Below are positions 7,350-16,215 of a stretch of DNA of 64,000 nucleotides, one piece after another. The DNA lies in the NCBI RefSeq assembly GCF_024213665.1, contig NZ_JANAVP010000005.1, positions 1 through 64,000 on the forward strand, written 5' to 3'. The notes under the pieces are model-generated. The model had not been told where the DNA came from. It was given only the letters and a program-made list of their open reading frames with translations, and made no database searches. Position 1 is the stretch's first letter; each line of letters begins with the position of its first letter. This stretch comes from Streptomyces sp. A3M-1-3. GTDB lineage: Bacteria; Actinomycetota; Actinomycetes; Streptomycetales; Streptomycetaceae. The translations under genes were made by a program, and so were the position numbers.

Positions 7350-9064
7350 TCCCTCGGATCCACAAGCAAGGCAGCAATACCCTCGGCCTGCTGCACTACC
7401 TGTACGGCAAGGGCACCCACGAAGAGCACGTCGACCCACACCTGGTCGCCTCCTTTGACCACATGGCCCCCGACCCCGGCCGCGACCCTGCGGCAACGAA
7501 AAAGGACCTCCAGCACCTCCTCGACCAGCCCCTCCACCTGATCGAGACGGATCAACGTCCGGCCCAGCACGTGTGGCACTGCTCCGTGCGTGCCGCCCCC
7601 GACGATCCGATCCTCAGCGACGAGCAGTGGGGCGACATCGCCCGCCGCATGGTCGCCGCGACGGGCATCGACCCCGGCGACGGCGCAGGCTGCCGCTGGG
7701 CCGCCGTCCGCCACGCCGACGACCACATCCACATCATCGCCACCCTCGTACGCGAAGACGGCCGCCGCCCCGACCACCACCGCTCCGGCAGACGTGCCCA
7801 GGCCGAAGCCCGCCTGATTGAAGCCGACTATGGCCTCCATCGCGTCACCCCAGGCGACGGCACCGCCGCCAAGCGGCCCACCAGCGCTGAACGCCACAAG
7901 GCGGAGCGCCAGGGCCGGGACCGCACCGTACGGGAGGAGCTGCGCGAAACCGTCCGCCGCGCGGTCGCCGGCGCCGCCACCGAGCAGGAGTTCTTCGACC
8001 GACTCAAGGACGCAGGACTCCTCGTACGCACCCGAGTCCTGCCCTCCGGCGACCTGAAGGGCTACACCGTCGCCCTCCCAGGCGACCACAACAAGGACCA
8101 CGAACCGGTCTTCTACGCCGGCTCGACGCTCGCCCCCGATCTGTCCCTGCCGCGCATCCAGGCCCGGTTCGACACAACTGCAGTCGCGACCGCACCGGGC
8201 AACGGCGGCCACCAGGACCATCCCCCACAGCGGCCCGCGCCGTCCGCAGCACGACGAACCACCACTGACGCCGCATGGGCGGCCCTGCTCGCCCTCGACC
8301 GAAGCGACGGTGCGGCAGCCGCGCAGATCGCAGCGACCGGCGAAGTCCTCGACGCTCTCGCCAAGACCTCTGCCCTCTACACCCGGCAGGAACTACGTGA
8401 AGCAGCCTTGGCATTCGAGCGGGCCTCCCGTTCCCACACTCGCGAGGAGTTCCGCCACAGCCAACAGCTACGACGAGCGGCCCGAGACCTGGTCCGCAGC
8501 GGCCCAGCACTCGGCCGGGGCGAGGACGGCGCCACCACGGCAATGGTGATCGACATGGCGTTCTTCCTCGTCACCGCCGCCGCCCACTGGCACGGAAAGA
8601 AGCAGCACGCCCAGCAGGCAGCCGCCGCCCACCAGGCCGCCGAGCACTTGCGGGCTGCCTACCGAACCGCGGCCGGAATACCTATGGGCGCCCTGTACCA
8701 GCGCGGTCGGCGCCTCGCCCTGCCCCTGCGGCACAAGCAGGCCGACCATCTACGCCGGGCAGTGCCGGATCTGGCCGAGCAGGTCCTAGCCGAACCCGGC
8801 TGGTGCGCATTGGCGGCCACCCTCGCTGACGTCGAGAGCGCCGGTCATAATCCGGCCGCGCTCCTCACCGAAGCTGCCGAACGACGGGAGCTGGGCACCG
8901 CTGAATCGGTCAGCGAGGTGCTGGTGTGGCGGCTGCGACGGGCGGCAGACCTGCCCGCCGACACCACCGACATGTGGCCCCACGAGAACGGAGCAGAGCC
9001 GCCGATGCGCAGTGCGCAGCGCCCGGCACAGAGACAGACAGGTCCCCGCAGCCGCAGGCCGTGA
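7346..9064 (+). CDS. Relaxase / mobilization nuclease
   Basis: 572 residues, TTG start overlapping the mobC stop by four bases. The N-terminal relaxase domain (about 1-230) has the metal-binding HxDxxHxH triad (RHADDHIHIIATLV, about residues 127-140) and an early HKQGSNTLGLLHYLYGKG segment typical of actinobacterial MobA/VirD2-type relaxases. The rest is helical and Ala/Arg-rich with one hydrophobic stretch (AMVIDMAFFLVTAAAHW). It should nick the transfer origin and pilot the strand in conjugative mobilisation. No coupling ATPase or FtsK/TraB translocase is visible, so transfer probably needs a helper element or genes outside the window. Confidence 0.9.
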   Translation: MIPRIHKQGSNTLGLLHYLYGKGTHEEHVDPHLVASFDHMAPDPGRDPAATKKDLQHLLDQPLHLIETDQRPAQHVWHCSVRAAPDDPILSDEQWGDIARRMVAATGIDPGDGAGCRWAAVRHADDHIHIIATLVREDGRRPDHHRSGRRAQAEARLIEADYGLHRVTPGDGTAAKRPTSAERHKAERQGRDRTVREELRETVRRAVAGAATEQEFFDRLKDAGLLVRTRVLPSGDLKGYTVALPGDHNKDHEPVFYAGSTLAPDLSLPRIQARFDTTAVATAPGNGGHQDHPPQRPAPSAARRTTTDAAWAALLALDRSDGAAAAQIAATGEVLDALAKTSALYTRQELREAALAFERASRSHTREEFRHSQQLRRAARDLVRSGPALGRGEDGATTAMVIDMAFFLVTAAAHWHGKKQHAQQAAAAHQAAEHLRAAYRTAAGIPMGALYQRGRRLALPLRHKQADHLRRAVPDLAEQVLAEPGWCALAATLADVESAGHNPAALLTEAAERRELGTAESVSEVLVWRLRRAADLPADTTDMWPHENGAEPPMRSAQRPAQRQTGPRSRRP

Positions 9065-9135
9065 CTGTGGATGAATACAGCTCGGGGCTCAGTCGTGGAC
9101 TGCGCTGGAGGCGTGGGAAACAGGCCGGTACAGCC

Positions 9136-9172
9136 CGAAGCCGGGCCTCTCGATTCGGGAGGCCCGGCTTCG
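9136..9172. terminator. Bidirectional hairpin terminator
   Basis: Perfect 14-bp arms (CGAAGCCGGGCCTC and its complement) with a 9-base loop. It lies between the convergent relaxase and DUF317 genes. There is no U-tract, as is common for Streptomyces terminators. Confidence 0.8.
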
Positions 9173-9188
9173 CAGTGCGAGGCGGAAA

Positions 9189-10007
9189 TCAACCAGCTGG
9201 GGCGCGCAGGAGGCGGTGCCGCGTGCTCTCTGGCAGCACCCGGCGCAGGACCGGTGCGGTGGAGCTGAGTGAGTTGGCGAACGCGGCGACGAGGTCGTGC
9301 GGCACGCTGGCACCGAAGGACGCGGCCCACAGGTATGGCGCGCCCATGGTGGTCTCGGCCCACGCCTGCCATCCGGCCGGTCCCGCTTCGTCCGGCTCGA
9401 CGGTCAGTGCGCGGGGATCGGTGTCCTGGATGAGGGGTGGGATCTCACCAAGGCTGAGATGGGAGGTGAAGGTGGGGTGCATCGCCACCGCGTCGGGCTG
9501 GTCGACGTCGCGAAGCCAGCCGTGCGCGGCGACAACCTCCATAACGAGCTCGGGACCGGTGAGCGCCGTGGCGGGCTGGTCGCGGGCGGCGAGCGCGAGG
9601 AGAAAGTCGCAGAGGACCTCACCCGGGATGTCGGGGGTGAAGTAGGCCGACCACCGCGCGAGCGGGCTGTCTGGGTGCTCGCGGGCGGAAATCTGCCAGG
9701 CGATCGGCAGCTCGCCCAGGTGGAACGGCTCATCCGGCAGCACCCATTGGGCCCACCGGAGGGTGTCGGGGCTGATGTGGAGGACAGTGCTGCGCACGAC
9801 CTGCCGGTCCTCCGGTGCCTGGTTGGGCTCCTGCCGTCCGCGGACGAGGCTGGTCCAACCGAGGCCAGCGAGCGTGTCAGCGACGGCGTCGTAGAGACGT
9901 CCGTCGTCACCGGCCAGGTGCCGGGGACCGACCCAGTACGCAGGCAGGGCGCCCGGGTTCGGGGTCGACGGGTCGAGCAGAGGGTCGGGATACAGGGGCG
10001 CCTCCAA
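9189..10007 (-). CDS. DUF317 domain protein
   Basis: 272 residues with two DUF317-like halves: YWVGPRHLAGDD...LAGLGWTS near the start, and WQAWAETTMGAPYLWAASFG...PHDLVAAFANSL at the end. The family is largely confined to Streptomyces and is frequent in integrative elements and near conjugation genes; its function is unknown. It follows a 62-codon small gene on the same strand by 15 bases, so the two form an operon converging on the relaxase. Confidence 0.85.
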   Translation of the reverse strand: MEAPLYPDPLLDPSTPNPGALPAYWVGPRHLAGDDGRLYDAVADTLAGLGWTSLVRGRQEPNQAPEDRQVVRSTVLHISPDTLRWAQWVLPDEPFHLGELPIAWQISAREHPDSPLARWSAYFTPDIPGEVLCDFLLALAARDQPATALTGPELVMEVVAAHGWLRDVDQPDAVAMHPTFTSHLSLGEIPPLIQDTDPRALTVEPDEAGPAGWQAWAETTMGAPYLWAASFGASVPHDLVAAFANSLSSTAPVLRRVLPESTRHRLLRAPAG

Positions 10008-10022
10008 GGGCTGGGTACGGGT

Positions 10023-10211
10023 CTACTTGCCGCCAGCAACGCGGCGAGGCGGCGGGGCCGCCTGGACGGGAGCCTGCCAGTTCAGAGCGACGGCTACCTC
10101 GGGCGGCAGGCGCCCGAGCCGGCTGTCCGCGTCGCGCCCCTCGGCCAGATAGACGACGGGCCGTCCGATCTCGTCGCGGGCTTCCACGACCTGGGTCGCG
10201 CGGTGGGTCAT
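10023..10211 (-). CDS. Small conserved element protein
   Basis: 62 residues, MTHRATQVVEARDEIGRPV at the start. It is soluble and charged with a Pro/Arg tail and no recognisable domain. It sits 15 bases upstream of the DUF317 gene, a place where small hypothetical genes are often found in such elements. Called real because of operon spacing and codon pattern; function unknown. Confidence 0.55.
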   Translation of the reverse strand: MTHRATQVVEARDEIGRPVVYLAEGRDADSRLGRLPPEVAVALNWQAPVQAAPPPRRVAGGK

Positions 10212-10416
10212 GGGGAAACAGGTTCATCGCCAGCCGCAGGGGTGCGGTCCGGTCACAGACGGACAGGCGGTCAATGAGATCACCGACGGTAATTCCCGAA
10301 GACGGCAGGGGAAACGTCCTTGCATCCGGGCAGCGGGCTGACGGACGCGGAGTACCGCCCCGTTCTGTGAGCGAGGGGGCTGGCAGCTCCGAGTTAGCTG
10401 ACGCCGGCTGGCGCGC

Positions 10417-10683
10417 TCATCGAGGGCGGGTGGTTTCCAGCACGCACGTCACAGCGGCGGCGACGATATCGGCCGGCGTCTCGGTGTCGAAGGAGATGCT
10501 GTGCCCAGGGACCGTCGCGGTACCGGTGACCGCGATCTTCCGGCCTTCGCCGTCGGTCCCGGGACGGCCGAGCGGAGACCAGCCCAAGTAGAACCGGCCG
10601 TCCTTCGAGTTGATGTGCACGTCGGCGCGGTCGTCCACAACCATGTGGAAATCCTCGGCGGAGAACTGATCCATCACGAGCAC
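10417..10683 (-). CDS. Short DUF317-like protein or remnant
   Basis: 88 residues. The C-terminal part (YLGWSPLGRPG, then TPADIVAAAVTCVLE) matches the closing half of DUF317 domains, so this looks like half of one. The GTG start gives a plausible N-terminus (DQFSAEDFHMVVDDRADVHI), but the frame stays open upstream without a good start. It may be a truncated copy rather than a separate gene. Confidence 0.5.
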   Translation of the reverse strand: MLVMDQFSAEDFHMVVDDRADVHINSKDGRFYLGWSPLGRPGTDGEGRKIAVTGTATVPGHSISFDTETPADIVAAAVTCVLETTRPR

Positions 10684-11156
10684 GGGCTGGCCCGGGCCAA
10701 GCTGCAGTCGCGCACTTTCAGGGCCTTGACGGTGGTGGAGAAGCCGGGGCTGATGGAAGCCACGGTCACGGCGATCACCTCTCTGACCTGGGGTTCACGA
10801 AGGTCGTCTACGTTGACATCCCTCTGCACCCGCTGGCCAGTCTTTCGCGACTCTTTCCTGTCTGCCCCCGGCGAACTGGGGCACGGGCTACTCTCCTACG
10901 TCGTCCGAAGCACCGCATAGGAGCAGTCCACCCCAGCCACGCCCCTCTGTGAGGCAACACCGTGAGCCGCGTCAGTGTCACCGCCGACGGAGGCCAAGAC
11001 CATCACCTGAGACCACTCGCCGCCTTCTCGCCCGCTGGCAGGTGACCTCGACCCAGGGACATGCCATATGCAGCGGCAGCCGACCTCAGGGGACAGCACT
11101 GCCGTATCCCCGAAGAAACCCCGTGCGCACGATAAGAGAGTGCTGATAGTTGCTGC
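10684..11156. other. Intergenic region without a convincing gene
   Basis: About 470 bases between the DUF317-like frame and the nucleotidyltransferase remnant. Several open frames cross it but none has a ribosome site or a recognisable product. A more AT-rich stretch near 11125-11155 probably holds the promoter for the rightward gene. Confidence 0.4.
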
Positions 11157-11860
11157 ATGGATGCGATTGATGCCGCGCGTGCCGTTGTAGAGGAACACCA
11201 CCCTGACGCTCGGGCTGCGTTCCTGGGAGGCAGCGTCGTGACGGGCCGCCGCACGGCGATGTCGGACCTCGACATCGTTGTGCTCCTCCACGGATCCCCA
11301 GCCCTGTACCGGGTAAGCCTCCGGAACGGTGAGTGGCCGGTGGAGATGTTCGTGCACACCGAAGCGACGTGGCACGCGTACGTCGAGCGGAAAGTACGCA
11401 AGCGCCGGTCACCGCTGCTCTGGATGTGTGCCGACGGGCTGCTGCTCTTCGACACCGATGGAGTGGGGGCGCACCTCGCCGCTGAGGCCCGGAAGCTGAC
11501 CGCCGCGGGACCGCCCACGGTGTCGGCTGAAGAGATCGATGACTGCCGCTACGCGATCACCGACCTCCTCGACGACCTTGCGGGGAGCACCGGCCAGAGC
11601 GAACGGCTGTTCATTGCCACCGAATGGTGCGACGAACCGGCGAGTTGGCGCTGAACGTTGGCGGATCTTGGGGCGGGGGCGGGAAGTGGCTGGCACGCCG
11701 TCTTGAGACCACGGCGCCGGGGCTCAGCATGCGCCTGCACGATGGCCTACGTGAAGTATTGGCGGGGCGGATTGAGCCCCTCGTGGCAGTCGTGGACGAG
11801 GTGGTGGAGCAGGTCGGCGGCCGGTTGTGGGTCGGCTACAAGCGCGGTGGAACTCCATGA
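11157..11860 (+). pseudogene. Frameshifted nucleotidyltransferase-domain protein
   Basis: The first frame (165 codons) has the nucleotidyltransferase signature GGSVVTGRRTAMSDLDIVVL (residues 24-43, the GS and DxD metal site). It ends early at TGA near 11652. The family's C-terminal part continues in the -1 frame from 11624 (TGELALNVGG, then GKWLARRL and LWVGYKRGG) to 11860. Restoring one A in the GAATGG at about 11621 rejoins both halves in one frame of normal family length. So a single-base loss in a short A-run inactivated it, unless it is a sequencing error. Substrate unknown. Confidence 0.8.
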
Positions 11861-12045
11861 ACGAGGTCGCCGCAGGGCGGCAGGCCCGCGTTGGAGTGGT
11901 CGTGCCTCGCGCACGTACAGCTCGGCCTCACGGTGTCACGCAGAAGCCAAACAGGACGGCGCCGACCCAACAATGTGGGCCGGCGCCGGGTCTCAATCTC
12001 AGGCGCCGACGTGGAAGGATCCGACCCCGTCATCGCTGAACGGAC

Positions 12046-12088
12046 TCTCAGGCTTCCTGGCTCCGCAGGTGTGCCAGGAAGCCTGAGA
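12046..12088 (+). terminator. Strong hairpin, probable terminator
   Basis: Perfect 16-bp arms (12046-12061 and 12073-12088, starting TCTCAGGCTTCCTGGC) with an 11-base loop and no U-tract. It stands in the 380-base gap (11861-12241) between the broken nucleotidyltransferase and the HAD gene. I see no gene in that gap. Confidence 0.8.
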
Positions 12089-12241
12089 CGCCCAGTCGTA
12101 TCCCACATAAGGCAGGTCGGACTTCGCGGGTACGCGTGCTGAAGGGCACCGATGGACCCTCCGGATGCGCGACCTCGGGATCACCACCGTGAAGTCCCCT
12201 CTTCGGGAGCGGCGCATCCGCTCCGGCTAAGGTCGTCACCT

Positions 12242-12910
12242 ATGCAGCGGCTGGTGCTCTTCGATCTCGACAACACCCTGATCGACAGGAACGGCGCCAT
12301 CCAAGATTGGGCCGCTCAGTTCGCCGCTCGGTACTCCCTCGCTGACCACGCCTCCACGCAATTGGTCGAGTCGGTCCAGGAGCGAGCATTCCCAGCCACC
12401 TTCGAAACCATACGGACGCAGTACCGTCTCCGGCCCTCCGCCGATTCGCTGTGGAGGCAGTACTGCTCCGACATCGCGGCGGCGGTCAGGTGTCCTGAGA
12501 GGGCGCTCGCGGGCATGGATGCCCTACGAGCCACCGGCTGGCGAGTTGGTATCGCCACCAAGGGGGCGACCGACATCCAGAACGCCAAACTCCAGGCAAC
12601 CGGCCTGATCGGTCGCGTTGATGGCGTCTGCGTCTCGGAGGCCGTCGGTGCACGAAAGCCCGCGACCGCCGTCTTCGAGGCGGCAGCCGTAGCGTGTGGC
12701 TCCCGCCTTTCCCAAGGCGGCTGGATGGTGGGCGATAACCCGGAGACCGACGTTGCTGGAGGTCGTCGAGCGGGCCTACGCACCATCTGGATCCGCAACG
12801 GGCGTGCCTGGCCTGATCGGCTCGCCCCACCTGATCATTGCGTACGCGACGCGGGAGCAGCCATCGCGCTTCTGCTGGCTGATGACTGTTCGAGGAGTGT
12901 GGCTACGTGA
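12242..12910 (+). CDS. HAD-family phosphatase/hydrolase
   Basis: 222 residues with all HAD motifs: nucleophile FDLDNTLID at residues 6-14, a mid-protein GIATKG motif II Thr, Lys in RKPATAVFEAA, and the acidic GDNPETDVAGG motif IV. The cap is helical, as in class C1 phosphatases. Substrate is not predictable; a sugar phosphate or nucleotide fits its neighbours. Upstream codons back to 12152 are open but lack HAD homology. It overlaps the next gene by four bases (GTGA), so the two are translationally coupled. Confidence 0.85.
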   Translation: MQRLVLFDLDNTLIDRNGAIQDWAAQFAARYSLADHASTQLVESVQERAFPATFETIRTQYRLRPSADSLWRQYCSDIAAAVRCPERALAGMDALRATGWRVGIATKGATDIQNAKLQATGLIGRVDGVCVSEAVGARKPATAVFEAAAVACGSRLSQGGWMVGDNPETDVAGGRRAGLRTIWIRNGRAWPDRLAPPDHCVRDAGAAIALLLADDCSRSVAT

Positions 12911-13779
12911 AGTCCGACATCGCTGCGGTTGGGCTGCTGCATCCGGGCAGCATGGGTGCGGCATTCGCGGCCCAGCTCCGAGCCCGAGGCACGACCGTCC
13001 TCTGGTGTCCTGTCGGTCGCAGCGAGGCTTCCCGGAAACGTGCGGAGCACGCGGGCATGGAGGCAGTCGACGATCTCGGGCAGCTCCTACGGCACGTCGA
13101 CCTGGTCGTCTCCTTGTGCCCGCCAGCAGCCGCCGAGGGGGTCGCAGCAGAGGCGGCCGAGCACGGTTTCCGGGACGGGACGTACCTCGAGGCAAACGCG
13201 ATCACTCCACAGAGGGTCCGAGCTGTCGCCGCCTGCCTGCCTGATGCAACCGTTATCGACGGTTCTGTCGTCGGCTCTCCTCCGGTAGGGGGAAAGCAGC
13301 CGACGCTTTACCTTTCAGGCCCCTCGCGGCACGTCGCGCGGGTTGCCGACCTCTTCGAGGGGACCGATGTGCGCACACGCTCCCTGGGGACTGAGATCGG
13401 GAAGGCTTCCGCTCTGAAGCTCGCATACTCCAGCTATCAGAAAGCGTCCCGCGTCTTGGCCGCCGTGGCATACGGGCTGGCCGACGCGAACGGCGTCGCG
13501 GACGAGCTCCTGCAGATCGCCTCCAAGCGCACCGGCAGCTATCTGACGGAGACGGACTACATTCCCAAGACCGCCGCTCGCGCCTGGCGGTGGGCGCCCG
13601 AACTGGAAGACGCCGCGGACCTGCTCGCCGAGTCAGGACTGCCGGACCACTTCATGCGGGAGATAGCCGCTGCCCTTCACCGCTGGGACGAGGTCCACGA
13701 CAGGTCCCTCACCGTCTCCCATGCTCTCGAACTGCTGAGTTCAGCGGACGCCCGTCACACAGACGCGCGTACAAGCTGA
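12907..13779 (+). CDS. NAD(P)-dependent oxidoreductase (6-phosphogluconate/3-hydroxyisobutyrate dehydrogenase type)
   Basis: 290 residues. The N-terminal Rossmann domain has a modified glycine signature (VGLLHPGSMGAAFAAQL, residues 8-24). A helical C-terminal domain has SALKLAYSSYQKASR, which carries the family's catalytic Lys position and resembles the DUF1932 group. Coupled to the HAD hydrolase by a GTGA overlap. Its 3' end overlaps the converging kinase gene by 25 bases. It likely reduces or oxidises a small carboxylic acid or sugar-acid derivative. The exact substrate is unknown. Confidence 0.75.
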   Translation: MKSDIAAVGLLHPGSMGAAFAAQLRARGTTVLWCPVGRSEASRKRAEHAGMEAVDDLGQLLRHVDLVVSLCPPAAAEGVAAEAAEHGFRDGTYLEANAITPQRVRAVAACLPDATVIDGSVVGSPPVGGKQPTLYLSGPSRHVARVADLFEGTDVRTRSLGTEIGKASALKLAYSSYQKASRVLAAVAYGLADANGVADELLQIASKRTGSYLTETDYIPKTAARAWRWAPELEDAADLLAESGLPDHFMREIAAALHRWDEVHDRSLTVSHALELLSSADARHTDARTS

Positions 13780-14306
13780 TCAATGACGACTGCCGCGTCT
13801 CCAGGCGAGGAGATTTCGGTGTCCACGCGGAGATCCCAGGCAGGGTGCTCGTTGGTCGCGAGATCCTGCTCCGTAGCGTCCCATGCGGCGAGCCGGGCCT
13901 CCGTATCGCGATCGCCCCGGCTCGTCGAGCGGACGGCCGTGACCTCCCGAGAGCACCACACCAGCACCGTCGACCAGGCGGCGGGGTACTTGGCGGTCAC
14001 CGCCTCTACGCCTGCGACCTGGCCGAGGTGGAGGATGGGAATGCACCCACCCTCCATGGCCAGCCCGAGGCCGGGGCGGTCGACGACGTAGGTGTTTCCG
14101 TATCGGTCATTGCGGTAGATGAGGTCGCCGCGCCTCTCCAGCTCCGCCAGCTGATCGTGGGTACCCATCCGGTAACCCTCAGACTTGCCGCTGCCGATTT
14201 TGAGTCGGCTGAAGAGGACATAGCGCGAGTCGAGTTGGGCAAGAGCCTCCGTCACTGTGTCCTTGCCGGCGGCAGGCGGCCCGTACAGCAGGATTCCCTG
14301 GTTCAT
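13755..14306 (-). CDS. P-loop nucleotide/guanylate kinase-like protein
   Basis: 183 residues. Walker A YGPPAAGKDTV at residues 8-18, then LFSRLKIGSGKSEGYRMGT and YVVDRPGL, a layout like guanylate kinases and small ATP-dependent phosphotransferases. Its ATG shares one base with the TGA of the upstream HTH-kinase gene (TGATG), so the pair is coupled. Both kinases face the reductase and methyltransferase genes. Substrate unknown. Confidence 0.7.
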   Translation of the reverse strand: MNQGILLYGPPAAGKDTVTEALAQLDSRYVLFSRLKIGSGKSEGYRMGTHDQLAELERRGDLIYRNDRYGNTYVVDRPGLGLAMEGGCIPILHLGQVAGVEAVTAKYPAAWSTVLVWCSREVTAVRSTSRGDRDTEARLAAWDATEQDLATNEHPAWDLRVDTEISSPGDAAVVIDQLVRASV

Positions 14307-15343
14307 CAGAACACCGTTCCCAACACCTGACGTACCTGATCAGTGAGGGATATCGCCGCGCCGAGGCGGTTGTCCACCACCATGTGGTCGACGGCAGGGC
14401 GCAGTTCGACGTCGACGGTTTTCACGTACTCGTCCCAGTGCTGAAGCTTCCAGCTGTCGCGGGCAGCGGACCGGAAGCTGATGTACTCGCGCATCGTTTC
14501 CACATCGCACTTGATCCAGACTATGGAGACGCTGACGCCTCGGGCCTCGCATCGGTTGGTCAGCCGCTGGATCCACCGGACATCCATCACCTCTGAGATG
14601 AACGGTGCTGTCAGCACCGTGCTGATGGAGCAGTCGATGTTGGCGTAGGCGGTCTCCAGCAGGCACTGGTACTCCAGGGGCCGTACCTGCTCACGGTAGA
14701 GCTCGGAGTGCCGGTCGTTGGGCTCGCTGCCCATCTCCACCAGAAGTCGCTCGACCAGGGGACGCGTGATGGGGTCCTTGTCGAGGACGGGCCATCCCGT
14801 GAGCTGGGAAATGAAGCGGGAGAACTCCGACTTCCCACTGCCTGCGAAGCCGCCGACGATGAGCAGCGACGGGCGATGAGGATCTCCGCCCGTGTGCCGA
14901 CGCTTCCACGCGTCGATGATCCGCTGCTGAACGTCGAGATCGCCGCAGGCATCCGTTCCTGGCGTGATCTGAGAGAGTGCCCGCTCGACAGCGAGAACGT
15001 GGGCCCCGTTGCGGGACTCCGCCGAGGGCGTGAGGTTCAGGTGCGTGGCCTCGTCGGGCAAGGGATGGCGGAATCCGAGCTCGGGTTCCGTACCGCGGTA
15101 CAGAAGGCAGTATGCGCGCCGATAGTGCGGACCCGGGTATACCTCGCCCTGCTCGTGCTGCCAGAGCGTCTGGAAGTTGGCCGCAGGCACCGTGATAGCG
15201 GCCCTTGTGGCCACTTCACGCAATCGCTCGCCGGCACGCTCGAGGGTTAATCCGTGTGCCTCGCGCACCTCACGGAGCTTGTCCGGGCGCCATCCCGCAC
15301 GGCTCCTCGCCACGTCAGCTACCGCCTGCCCATCGGTCAACAT
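14306..15343 (-). CDS. XRE-type HTH fused to P-loop kinase
   Basis: 345 residues. An N-terminal helix-turn-helix (about 19-75: KLREVREAHGLTLERAGERL, then FQTLWQHEQGEVYPGPHYRR) is joined to a kinase domain with Walker A GGFAGSGKSEFSRF near residues 180-193 and a DKDPITRPL lid-like segment. It looks like a sensor in which DNA binding and a phosphotransfer or ATP-binding domain are combined. Translationally coupled to the kinase gene that follows. Function inferred only at the domain level. Confidence 0.7.
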   Translation of the reverse strand: MLTDGQAVADVARSRAGWRPDKLREVREAHGLTLERAGERLREVATRAAITVPAANFQTLWQHEQGEVYPGPHYRRAYCLLYRGTEPELGFRHPLPDEATHLNLTPSAESRNGAHVLAVERALSQITPGTDACGDLDVQQRIIDAWKRRHTGGDPHRPSLLIVGGFAGSGKSEFSRFISQLTGWPVLDKDPITRPLVERLLVEMGSEPNDRHSELYREQVRPLEYQCLLETAYANIDCSISTVLTAPFISEVMDVRWIQRLTNRCEARGVSVSIVWIKCDVETMREYISFRSAARDSWKLQHWDEYVKTVDVELRPAVDHMVVDNRLGAAISLTDQVRQVLGTVF

Positions 15344-15537
15344 GATCGGGACTGTAAGTCTGCCCCGTGCGAAGTCGTGTGTAAGCAGATGTTGAAAAGT
15401 CAGGGTGCTCGCCGATGAACGGCCTCACTAGCCCGCCGTGATACACGGATGACCTGCGCCCCGCTGTCATGGACCTTGTCAGCCCGCCAAGTTCTCAACT
15501 GGCGGCCGAACGCTACTGGTTCATGAAGGAGCAGAGG

Positions 15538-16215
15538 ATGCTCGACATCGGAGAGCAGCACGGCGCATCGGCTGAATGGTCCGAGCAGCAGATCGCCTAC
15601 TACCGCGCACGAGCTGACGAGTACGACACCGCATACGCGGACCGTATGGGGATGCCCCAGCTCTCGCACGTGCTCGATCGGCTGCCCATCAGCGGAGACG
15701 TCCTGGAGCTGGCGTGCGGCACGGGCCAGTGGACCCACCTGCTCTCGGGGCGCGCCCGCAGCCTGACCGCAGTGGACGCCGCGCCCGAGATGCTGGCCAT
15801 CGCGCGACGCCGCCTGGAGGGTTCGACGACTCGCTTCATCGAGGCGGACATCTTCAGCCAGGTTCCGGATCGCCAGTACGACACCGTGTTCTTCGCCTTC
15901 TGGCTCAGCCATGTGCCGCCCGCGTACCTGGAACCCTTCTGGAAGGCCCTGCGGAAGGCTCTGAAGCCTGGTGGCTGCGTGGTCTTCCTCGACGACTCCC
16001 GCGCGAAGGCGGAGATCGAGGAGACGATCGAGGGACGTGCGGTTCCGACTGTGCGACGGAGGCTCTCCGACGGGAGTCAGCACCTGACCGTCAAGGTGCT
16101 TTACGACGCCGACGGACTCACGAAGCGGCTGAACGCCCTGGACTGGGAGGCCCACGTCGAGCAGGTCGATCGCTACCACTACATCGGCGTCGCGCGACCC
16201 CAGGCCCACTCATGA
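15538..16215 (+). CDS. Class I SAM-dependent methyltransferase
   Basis: 225 residues from the ATG at 15538, six bases after AAGGAG; the frame is open from 15469 with a weaker start. SAM motif I is VLELACGTGQWTHLL, the acidic motif II is LTAVDAAPEML, and FFAFWLSHVPP and LKPGGCVVFLDD complete the Rossmann core. Small-molecule or sugar O/N-methylation is likely. It opens a rightward operon of at least six genes and overlaps the next gene by ATGA. Confidence 0.85.
   Translation: MLDIGEQHGASAEWSEQQIAYYRARADEYDTAYADRMGMPQLSHVLDRLPISGDVLELACGTGQWTHLLSGRARSLTAVDAAPEMLAIARRRLEGSTTRFIEADIFSQVPDRQYDTVFFAFWLSHVPPAYLEPFWKALRKALKPGGCVVFLDDSRAKAEIEETIEGRAVPTVRRRLSDGSQHLTVKVLYDADGLTKRLNALDWEAHVEQVDRYHYIGVARPQAHS

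Noticed and set aside
15714..16211. Longer dimethylformamidase-like protein
   Set aside because: The extension is the methyltransferase gene in another frame.
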